Shown here in pieces: positions 56,472 through 64,000 of a stretch of DNA of 64,000 nucleotides. The translations under genes were made by a program, and so were the position numbers. The notes below the pieces were generated by a model, which saw only the letters and a list, made by a program, of their open reading frames with translations, was not told the origin of the DNA and ran no database searches. This stretch comes from Sphingobacteriales bacterium (GTDB lineage: Bacteria; Bacteroidota; Bacteroidia; Chitinophagales; Chitinophagaceae): contig JADJGB010000008.1 of the NCBI GenBank assembly GCA_016708305.1, forward strand, positions 1,426,001-1,490,000. Reading direction: 5' to 3'. Every line of letters begins with the position of its first letter. Position 1 is the first letter of the stretch.

Positions 56472-58173
56472 ATGTCAAATTTTTATTTAGATACACCGGA
56501 ATTGAAATTTCATCTGACACATCCGTTGATGCAAAAATTGTAGCCTTAAAGGAAAGAAATTTTACAAGCAAGGATCAATTTGATTATGCACCGGCAGATT
56601 TTGAAGATGCAATGGACAGTTATGATAAAGTGCTTGAAATAGTGGGCGATATAAGCGCCAATACTATTGCGCCTAATGCCGAAGGAGTGGATGCCGAGGG
56701 GCCTAAACTGGAAAATGGCAGGGTTTATTATGCCGATGGCACTCAAAAAAATCTGGATGCTATAGTGCAGGCCGGCCTGATGGGGATCACGCTGCCTCGA
56801 AAATATGATGGGCTAAACTTTCCGATTGTGCCCTATATTATGGCTGCCGATATTGTAAGCCGTGCAGATGCCGGTTTTGTAAACATCTGGGGATTACAGG
56901 ATTGTGCCGAAACCATTCATGAGTTTGCTGATGAAGAGCAACAGGCAAAGTATCTCCCGCGCATTTCCAAAGGCGAGACAGCCGCTATGGACTTAACCGA
57001 ACCTGATGCAGGCAGTGACCTTCAGGCAGTACAGTTGAAAGCAACGCTTATTGATGGTCAATGGTATTTGAATGGTGTTAAAAGATTCATCACCAATGGA
57101 GATGGTCATATTTCATTGGTATTGGCACGTAGTGAAGAAGGAACCAGCGATGGACGCGGTTTATCAATGTTTATTTATGACAAAAACAGCAATGCGGTAA
57201 CAGTGCGCCGTATAGAGCACAAGCTGGGTATCATTGGATCGCCTACCTGCGAGTTGGTTTTCAAAAATGCACCTGTAGAATTGGTTGGTCAGAGAAAACT
57301 CGGCCTGATTAAGTATGTGATGGCATTGATGAACGGAGCGCGTTTGGGTATAGCTGCACAATCTGTTGGCATCGCTGAGGCTGCCTACCGCGAAGCGCTT
57401 GCTTATGCGCAGGAAAGAAAACAATTTGAAGTTCCATTGCCCGGTTCCCTGCTGTATTTGAAATGATTAGCCGAATGAAAGCAAAGCTGGACGGCATCAG
57501 GAGCCTTCTTTACGAAACTGCAAGATTTGTGGATATTTATAAAGCGTATGAACATATTTCGAAAGAAAGAACTTTGAGTGCGGAAGAAAGGGCTGAAATG
57601 AAAGCATATCAGAAACTGGCAGATATCTTTACTCCGATGGCGAAAGGGATTTCATCCGAAGTGTGCAATCAGGCAGCTTATGACTCTTTGCAAATACACG
57701 GAGGAAGTGGTTTTATGAAGGATTATCCTATCGAACGAATTTTCCGAGATGCACGAATTACCAGTATTTATGAGGGAACCACCCAGCTGCAGGTGGTCGC
57801 TGCTGTACGGGGTGTTACTACAGGCGGATATTTAAACCAAATGCGTGAATATGAGAAGGTGGATATCAAACCTGAATTGTCTGGTTACCGCGAATATTTA
57901 ATAGCTATGGCTAATGAATATGATGAAGCAGTTCAGAAAGTTGTGGCTCATAACAATAATGAATATACCGATTTTCATGCCAGACGTTTAGTGGAAATGG
58001 CTTCCAATATTATTATCGGGCATTTACTCATCCTGGATGCAAACAGAAATCATTCCTTCTGGAAATCAACTGATATTTTTCTTAAAATAGCTCATGCTGA
58101 AAATAGAGGGAAGTATGAATTGATTAATATCACCAATCCGGGAGATTTGGGAAAATATAAAGTGCAGGAATGA
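56472..58173 (+). CDS. Acyl-CoA dehydrogenase (two frameshifts)
   Basis: About 567 residues. ATG 56472 gives MSNFYLDTPELKFHLTHPLM, a shift near 56535 leads to KERNFTSKDQFDY, and a second near 57450 separates QERKQF from ISRMKAKLDGIRSLLYE. The FAD/substrate blocks AMDLTEPDAGSDLQAV, KRFITNGDGHISLVLAR and LGIIGSPTCELVF are present, and the C-terminal catalytic region is ITSIYEGTTQLQVVA. The length and N-terminal helix domain resemble the DUF-extended acyl-CoA dehydrogenases often encoded beside etfBA in Bacteroidota. It likely donates electrons to the adjacent EtfAB. Confidence 0.9.
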
Positions 58174-58322
58174 GTTTTTGAAAACTTATCAAGAAATAAA
58201 TTTTTACGAAAAGCTGCTCAGGTTTATTGACGGCTTTTTTTCTTTTCAGAAAAAAAAATCAGATAATTATCAATTATTTTAGAAAATTTAGTAATCTTGA
58301 AAATATTTTAATTCAAAAAAAT

Positions 58323-58882
58323 ATGCCATTACAAGAAGAGTTTGAAGAACAAGGGCAATGGTTGTTTAAATATCGGGGAATTTACCGGTTTTTATATTTG
58401 TTATAGGCTTTGGTTTGTATGTATTTATGAAATACAATTCCGATAAATTTTATTTTGAAGAAACAGATTTGGAAAGCGTATGGTTTTATTTTTGTTTTGG
58501 AATAAGTTTGTTTGGCCTTTTGATTCGTGTTTTTACCGTTGGCGCTACACCACCAAATACCTCAGGAAGAAATACCAAAGAGCAGGTTGCAGATACGCTC
58601 AATACAAAAGGATTATACTCTATCGTCAGGCATCCGTTATATCTCGGTAATTTTTTTATGTGGATAGGACCGGCTTTGCTTTTGGAAAATTTTTGGTTCA
58701 TTGTAGCTTTTATATTTTTTTATATGCTTTACTACGAGAGAATTATGTTTGCTGAAGAACAGTTTTTAGGAAAAAAATTTGGGGAGTTATATTTGAACTG
58801 GGCTTCCCGTACACCTGCTTTTATTCCTTCATTTAAAAATTTTGAAATGGCGCAACTTATTTTTAGTTGGAAAAAGTATTGA
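58323..58882 (+). CDS. Isoprenylcysteine-methyltransferase-like membrane protein (one frameshift)
   Basis: ATG 58323 gives MPLQEEFEEQGQWLF, and a shift near 58375 leads to FIFVIGFGLYVFMKY. Four to five membrane helices follow. The ICMT/PEMT-type signature is LYSIVRHPLYLGNFFMWIG, with a late E-x-x-F-x-G-x-x-Y-x-x-W block (EEQFLGKKFGELYLNWASR) and PAFIPSF. These features bind S-adenosylmethionine in phospholipid or isoprenylcysteine methyltransferases. In bacteria the substrate is usually unknown. The next small ORF begins near its stop. Confidence 0.8.
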
Positions 58883-58902
58883 AAAATGAAAAAACAGGTG
58901 TC

Positions 58903-59037
58903 ATGCTCTTATTTACCATCTTTGCAGTCATGCATATTGTTGGCCAATGCATTCAGCATAAGAATTTATTTGATTGTTTTATTATTGGTTTAGGAATTGC
59001 TTCAATTCTGTATTATATTGTTGTAAAAATAAAATGA
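58903..59037 (+). CDS. Possible small membrane protein
   Basis: A 44-codon frame, MLLFTIFAVMHIVGQCIQHK followed by LFDCFIIGLGIASILYYIVVKIK. It is hydrophobic with two possible helices and a Lys-rich end. It may start earlier at a TTG overlapping the upstream stop (TATTGA). There is no family match I know of. Support is only the hydrophobic pattern, direction and close spacing. The stretch 59038-59173 shows nothing clear. Confidence 0.35.
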   Translation: MLLFTIFAVMHIVGQCIQHKNLFDCFIIGLGIASILYYIVVKIK

Positions 59038-59173
59038 AATTTAAAACGGGGAAGACTAATGCAGTTATTCTGTAAATATTTGGCATAGGGGATGTTATAA
59101 GAAAAAGCTGTGGGTGGTATGCACTGTCATTAAATGATTGCTCTTTTCTATTGGGGTATAAAAAAAAGTGGTA

Positions 59174-59682
59174 TTATTTTGTCCTGCTCTTAATTTTGAA
59201 AGTAATATGTTTGGCGCTTTTTTGTCGAAATAATAAAGCGCCCACTGTTATACCAATTGCTAGACAAAATAATAAGGAGGAAGTTAAAACAAAATTATGG
59301 AATGTGTCCTGCAATATTTGCGGATTTTCTTTCACTTTTACTTCATCTGTTAATTTAATTAAACCCAACATCGTTCGGTAAGCAAAAAGCCCGGGAAGCA
59401 TGGATATGCAAGCCGGCACTGTAAAAACAACCGGTGGAGTGTGAACTTTATGTGCAATATTCAACCCTGCAAGGCCAATAATTATTGCACCAATCAAAGT
59501 GGCAAAGATGATACCTATTCCGACGTGATTATGTAAAAAAAACCTCAAGGAATGACCCACTCCTCCCAGTAGTCCTGCTACCCAAATTACGTTTCTGGGA
59601 GTACGAAAAGGATGGCAAATCCTGAAGCTATTACAAAAGCTAAAACAAAGTAGGCAAGTATTGCCAATAATTCTTGTTGCAT
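59174..59682 (-). CDS. Threonine/serine exporter, YjjB-like subunit (frameshifted)
   Basis: ATG 59682 begins MQQELLAILAYFVLAFVIAS. A shift near 59600 leads to GHSLRFFLHNHVGIGIIFA. The rest has ThrE_2-type helices with FTVPACISMLPGLFAYRTML, the conserved P-x-C-I-x-x-L-P-G motif, and LTSSLLFCLAIGITVGALLF. About 165 residues in total. In the split version of the ThrE exporter this is the small C-terminal half. It starts 5 bp after the YjjP-like gene stop, so both form one transport complex. Substrate (threonine, serine or succinate-like acids) is not determinable. Confidence 0.82.
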
Positions 59683-59687
59683 GATTT

Positions 59688-60485
59688 TTAAAAATTATGA
59701 AAACCCAAAAAAAAAATTGCTAAGGACATACCGACTGCGATGCATAAAAGTAAAAAACCACCCAATAAACCTCGGGCCAAAGCCATATTGGTATAACCTT
59801 CTATTAAATCAATAACGCTATTGATTAGTGGAACTCCGGGCACAAGATATAGAACAGATGTTGCCAAGGCGCTTTCGGGAGTACTACCCAGATGATAATA
59901 CTGATCCAGCCCGGCAATCAGCGTAGTAGTAAAAGCCGCCACTATAATGGCAACCGAAGAAAAAAATCCTCGTTTTTCAATTTCCTGCCTCACAAAAATT
60001 CCTGCACCGCCTGCCATAAATGCAATGCCCCCGTCTATCCAATTGCCTTTTGACACAAGACATAATGCAGCACATGCCAGTGCTACACCTAAAATAATAA
60101 ACCAACGTGGATATGCACTGGTGCTTTTAATTTCCGAAAAAAGTTCTTCCACCTCGTCAGGATTTAGGCTTTCTTCTTTCACCTGCCATGACAATAAGCT
60201 TATATAATTAAGAACCGTAAAATTGACATGGTGTTTTACCACACGTTTATGCCTTGTGGCATAAATTGCAGGGTCATTTTTACTTTGGATGGTGATTACT
60301 AAACCATTGAGGTCATAAAGAATATCCACATCATACCTCCAAGTCTCTCCTATCCGTTTAAGGTTTCGGTTTATTCTTTCACAATGCGCTCCTGAAGCCA
60401 ATAATAATGAGCCAATATCTAATATTAAGTCAGTGTGTTTCCCTGCTAATTGTTTTTCTTTAATTATTAAATCGCTGTAATCCAT
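59688..60485 (-). CDS. Threonine/serine exporter, YjjP-like subunit
   Basis: An intact 265-residue protein. The N-terminal cytosolic domain has LLLASGAHCERINRNLKRIG and ILYDLNGLVITIQSKNDP. Five membrane helices follow, with the conserved VLYLVPGVPLINSVIDLIEG (P-G-x-P-L-x-N-x-x-x-D). This is the ThrE N-terminal/YjjP family. Together with the YjjB-like product it rebuilds a complete ThrE-type exporter in the inner membrane. Its upstream region (60486-60719) has no gene on either strand. Confidence 0.88.
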   Translation of the reverse strand: MDYSDLIIKEKQLAGKHTDLILDIGSLLLASGAHCERINRNLKRIGETWRYDVDILYDLNGLVITIQSKNDPAIYATRHKRVVKHHVNFTVLNYISLLSWQVKEESLNPDEVEELFSEIKSTSAYPRWFIILGVALACAALCLVSKGNWIDGGIAFMAGGAGIFVRQEIEKRGFFSSVAIIVAAFTTTLIAGLDQYYHLGSTPESALATSVLYLVPGVPLINSVIDLIEGYTNMALARGLLGGFLLLCIAVGMSLAIFFLGFHNF

Positions 60486-60719
60486 TTTCTATTGAAGTTC
60501 GTTGTAAAGATATATAAAAGAATAAAATGGACGGCTGTTGTTTTATTTTCAATTTAACCAAATAGGTAAGTTAATGATATAATATATTTAAAGGTAGCTG
60601 CAATGCTTATAAGAGTACATATTTAAAAATATAATGACTCGCTTTGTGCCAACAAAAATCAAAACTTTCAAAAAATTAACTGTAAAATGGATTTAACATA
60701 TTTATCCTATTAAATTTTC

Positions 60720-60747
60720 AAAGCAGGATTATCCCTGCTTTTTTTTA
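60720..60747 (+). terminator. Orphan terminator-like hairpin
   Basis: AAAGCAGG and CCTGCTTT form a perfect 8-bp stem followed by a T-run. No plus-strand gene lies upstream for several hundred bases, so it either insulates the next promoter or ends an unannotated short RNA from 60486-60719. Confidence 0.7.
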
Positions 60748-60749
60748 GA

Positions 60750-60757
60750 TATTTTTG
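60750..60757 (+). promoter_or_regulatory. Candidate -7 box for the LTA-synthase-like gene
   Basis: TATTTTTG followed by C matches TAnnTTTG, 26 bp before ATG 60784 and immediately after the T-run of the hairpin. Confidence 0.5.
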
Positions 60758-60783
60758 CAAAATTGTTCACACAATCTAAACAG

Positions 60784-62618
60784 ATGTTGTCGAGATTATA
60801 TTTTTTATTAAAATATTGGCTTTACTGGATTTTGTTTTTCGAGGCAGCAAGATTCATCTTCCTTGTGTTTCAGCAAGATAAATCTACAGACTGGACTGGC
60901 TGGCTGAACGCTCTTTGGTACGGATTGAAGATGGATATTTCAATGGCATCCTATATTCTTATTTCTGTACTACTTATATTAATGACTGGATTGATTTTAC
61001 CTAGAATTAATGAAATCAAAATAATAAAGGGTTACAGCTATATCATTTTATTTATATCCCTGACTATTTTTATCAGTGATTTTTTTCTTTTTAAAGCTCT
61101 GGGGTTCAGGGTAGATGCAACAGTTTTCAAATATTTGGGTAATCTCAGAGAAGTATGGGCATCAATATATAACCAACCGCTTTTTTTTATTTTATTGGCT
61201 TTTATCTTATTGTTTGGTATTCTAATTATTTCATTAAACATAATAGTTATTGGGAAGGAGTCTTTTCAGCCGGTTAATAAAATATTCTCATCTTTTTTTA
61301 TTCTTATTTTCACAACAGCTACTTTAATCATTCCGATAAGAGGCGGTTTGCAGCTTGCTCCTCTTAACCAAAGCAGTGTTTATTTTTCTGAAAACATCTT
61401 TTTAAATCAGGCTTCATTAAATGCACCTTGGAATTTTATATTTTCAATTATCAATAAATCAAAATTTTCAAAAAATCCCTATGATTATTTAGACTCAAAA
61501 AGTGCAAAATCAATAGTAGATAGTTTATATCAAACAAACGGTGAGAATTTTACACTGGTAAATATAAAATCCGATACATTGCCGAATATTATTTTTATAA
61601 TTTGGGAAAGCCTTACCAGCAAAGTGATAAATAGGAAGGTTGGAGATATTTATGTTACACCGGGGTTAAATAATTTAATAAATGAAGGCATATATTTTTC
61701 AAATATGTATGCCTCAGGCGACAGAACAGACAAGGGGCTTGTGGCATTGCTGAGTGGTTTTCCGGCGCAGGCTGTTACTTCCATAATTAAGGAGCCATCA
61801 AAATCTGAAAAACTTCCATCTTTGAGCGAAGTGCTTACAGGTTTTGGATACCGGCCTGCTTTTTTATTATGGAGGTGAACTGGAGTTTGCCAATATAAAA
61901 GTTACCTTATTAATGGCGGTTATTTAGATTTGGTTTCAATAAATGATTTTAAAAAAGAAGACCGCAACTCAAAGTGGGGCGCTCATGACGGCGTGGTAAT
62001 GAAACGATTGCTGAAAGATATTTCAACCAAAACCACTCCGTTTTTTTATACCTGCTTACTTTGAGCAGCCACGAGCCTTTTGAAACGCCGACACCTACCG
62101 TAATTGAAGGAAATACAGAAGAATTGCAGTTTTATAATTCATTGCAATATACAGACAGCGTTGTTTATCAATTTGTAAAACAATGCCAGGCAAAGGACTG
62201 GTGGAACAATACACTGATAATAATATGTGCCGATCATGGTCATCGATTGCCACAAACCGGCAAGAAAGCAGATGATTTTAAAATACCTGCGTTGCTGCTG
62301 GGTGGATTAGTAAAGAATAAACAAGTAGTTATTGATGAAATTTGCTCTCAAACAGATTTGGCACCCACGCTGGTAAAAACATTTGACATTAATAATAATC
62401 TATTTAAATGGGGTAGGAATATCGCTGATCCCACCTCTGTGCCGCTTGCTTATTTTAGTTTCAATGATGGTTTTGGATTTGTGCAAAATAAAAAGTACTT
62501 CATTTTCGATAATGTGGGCAAAAAAGTTATTGAGCAGGAAGGCAATATTGATGCTTCAGACCTTAAGGCCGGAAAGGCGATTCAACAGCTTAGTTTTCAG
62601 GAGTATCTGGACAAATAA
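60784..62618 (+). CDS. LTA synthase-like membrane phosphotransferase/sulfatase-fold protein (frameshifted)
   Basis: About 610 residues. Five N-terminal membrane helices precede a periplasmic alkaline-phosphatase/sulfatase-fold domain: IIFIIWESLTSKVINRKV with the metal-binding Glu, the nucleophile Thr in SGDRTDKGLVALLSGFPAQ, and ICADHGHRLP with Asp and His ligands. Shifts near 61870 and 62050 break it. Gram-negative homologues transfer phosphoglycerol or phosphoethanolamine to glycans, and lipoteichoic acid itself is not expected. ATG 60784 is preferred over an upstream TTG. Confidence 0.85.
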
Positions 62619-62730
62619 ACCCTGATTATTCTCTTTTTTTTTTGCCTCTTTTTTGAATGAAAACAAGGGGCTGTTATTATCAAGTGAATAACTAAGATAT
62701 ATTTATTCGTTTTTAATAGGCCTATTTGCA

Positions 62731-62777
62731 ATATTTTCTGTTAATTTGCAGGCTTTAAAAAAATTAACAGAAAATAT
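62731..62777. promoter_or_regulatory. 17-bp perfect inverted repeat covering the glgP start codon
   Basis: ATATTTTCTGTTAATTT (62731-62747) and AAATTAACAGAAAATAT (62761-62777) are exact inverses separated by 13 bp. The right arm includes the AT of ATG 62776. As RNA it would hide the start codon and initiation region; as DNA it is a strong candidate operator. Confidence 0.8.
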
Positions 62778-64000
62778 GAGTTTTGAAAATTTTACAGTTC
62801 CTTATGAGGTTGATGGCAACTATTCGAAAAAGGTGGCATATTTCTCAATGGAATTTGCAATACACCAACCATTAAAAATTTATAGTGGGGGTCTAGGTTT
62901 TTTATCAGGTTCCCATTTAAGAAGCGCTTATGAGTTGAAGCAAAATTTAATTGGAATCGGAATTTTGTGGAAATACGGATATTACGATCAGGAGCGCAAC
63001 CAGGATCAAACGCTGGATGTGGCCTGGAATGAAAAAATTTACAGTTTTCTTGAAGATACCGGAATCAGGTTTCAGGTTGCGGTGCATGAGCATCCGGTTT
63101 GGGTAAAGGTATTGTACCTGAATCCTGAAACATTTAAGACAGCCCCATTGTTTTTATTATCAACCGATTTGCACGAAAATGATTATGTATCGCAAGCTAT
63201 TACACACCGCTTGTATGATGCAAACGTAGCGGCAAAAATCGCAGCATTTATCCTGTTAGGTGTTGGCGGGGCAAAACTGATAGACATTTTAGGGTTTAAT
63301 CCTGATGTGTATCATTTAAATGAAGCGCACGCTGTATCTTCTGCATTTTATCTGTATAAAAAATTCAATAAAAACATTGAAGAAGTAAGAAAGCGTCTGG
63401 TATTTACAACCCATACGCCCGAAGAAGCAGGAAATGAGAAACATGATATTTATTTATGTCACAAAATGAGTTATTTCTGCGGGCTAAGTGTGGATGAGGT
63501 AAAACTGCTAACCCAAAACTTTGACGACCAGTTTAATCACTCTCTTGCAGCTTTAAGATTTGCCAGAATAGCCAACGGCGTATCTCAGTTGCACGGTGTG
63601 GTGTCGCGCGAAATGTGGGGCAAATATCATGATATTTGCCCAATCACTCTAATACTAATGCCCAAAACTGGAAGTATTGGTCTGATAAGCAATTGTATAA
63701 GTTTAAGGAAGTGGGTGATGATTACTGGTTTGACGACCGAAAAAAATGGATGAAGAAAAGAACCTTCGAAATTGTGGCAGACCAGACAGGAAAACTTTTT
63801 GACCCTGATGTATTTACTATTGTTTGGGCAAGAAGATTTGCAGGATATAAGAGAGCAGGTATGATTGCTTCAGATATGGAAAGATTTCATAAATTGATGA
63901 CAAATACCAAATATCCGATACAAATTATTTGGGCCGGCAAACCTTATCCCATGGATCATCCTGCCATAAGTGAGTTCAATGCTTTGGTTCATTTGTCAAA
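62776..64000 (+). CDS. glgP: Alpha-glucan (glycogen) phosphorylase, N-terminal part (runs off window, frameshifted)
   Basis: From ATG 62776: VAYFSMEFAIHQPLKIYSGG and LGFLSGSHLRSAYEL match the short, GlgP-like alpha-glucan phosphorylases (GT35, TIGR02094 type). DVYHLNEAHAVSSAFYLY and LVFTTHTPEEAGNEKH are further family blocks. A shift near 63650 leads to NAQNWKYWSDKQLYKFKEVG, and FDPDVFTIVWARRFAGYKRA precedes the window end. The pyridoxal-phosphate lysine lies beyond 64000. It releases glucose-1-phosphate from storage glucan. A 17-bp palindrome overlaps its start. Confidence 0.92.

Noticed and set aside
1..64000. CRISPR arrays, prophage modules, retrons or restriction-modification genes
   Set aside because: No regularly spaced repeats of 25-40 bp, phage structural genes, intact reverse transcriptase or methylase/endonuclease motifs were seen.

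Overview
The window looks like a chromosomal segment of a Bacteroidota bacterium, most plausibly a Chitinophagaceae/Sphingobacteriales-type lineage. The evidence is a gliding-motility lipoprotein (GldH), the parA-parB-DUF5683-dapB gene order, BlaI next to an M56/TonB protein, GH95 fucosidase with a sulfatase, ISAon1-type transposase genes, AT-rich spacers, and many upstream boxes matching the Bacteroidota -7 element TAnnTTTG. Taxonomy is inferred from gene content and not from a marker tree.

Layout. 1-2.0 kb: a glycosyltransferase end and two pseudouridine synthases (minus). 2.1-3.4 kb: a papain-family protease followed by a chagasin-type inhibitor. 3.5-6.6 kb: a ribosomal/translation cluster (rplM, rpsI, rpsB, tsf) with a clear promoter and structured leader. 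6.6-11.7 kb (minus): META lipoprotein, Lon, outer-membrane beta-barrel, metallophosphoesterase. 11.8-15.1 kb: parA, parB, DUF5683, dapB. 15.3-16.9 kb (minus): trigger factor and tRNA-Leu(TAG). 17.1-24.2 kb: thiol-redox pair, esterase lipoprotein, a gldH-kinase-regulator operon, a B12-binding protein, a TRIC channel and small membrane genes. 24.4-31.1 kb: crotonase, DUF2461, cytochrome c, acyl-CoA dehydrogenase, MarR, hydrolase, glycosyltransferase. 31.1-37.0 kb (minus): a large conserved hypothetical protein, GH95 fucosidase and sulfatase. 37.1-40.4 kb: a mobile-element patch (IS3 next to ISAon1) that interrupts a GyrI-like/VOC gene pair. 40.4-49.1 kb: dnaJ-grpE, an MG2/plug protein, Nif3, zinc-ribbon protein, a group II intron that has lost its reverse transcriptase, carbonic anhydrase and MgtC. 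49.4-58.2 kb: BlaI and M56-TonB, recN, fabI, etfBA and acyl-CoA dehydrogenase. 58.3-64 kb: methyltransferase-like membrane protein, a split ThrE exporter, an LTA-synthase-like protein and the start of an alpha-glucan phosphorylase.

Sequence quality governs interpretation. About half of the longer genes, including essential ones (rpsI, lon, tig, dnaJ, fabI, etfB), are interrupted by single-base shifts. Many of these lie in homopolymer runs and are repaired by adding or removing one base. I read them as sequencing or assembly indels, annotate each as one gene across the shift, and do not call mass pseudogenisation. The genuinely disrupted loci are the VOC gene cut by the IS, the response-regulator tail at 18.2 kb, and the group II intron protein.

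Functionally, the window combines housekeeping (translation, segregation, folding, proteolysis, DNA repair, fatty-acid synthesis) with fatty/branched-acid oxidation (two acyl-CoA dehydrogenases, EtfAB, crotonase, B12 domain) and degradation of sulfated fucose-containing glycans. The most notable non-standard signals are degenerate tandem 7-bp repeats placed close upstream of unrelated start codons, a 17-bp perfect palindrome covering the phosphorylase start codon, the protease-inhibitor pair, and the RT-less group II intron sitting directly behind a terminator. I found no CRISPR array, phage module or convincing new defence system.
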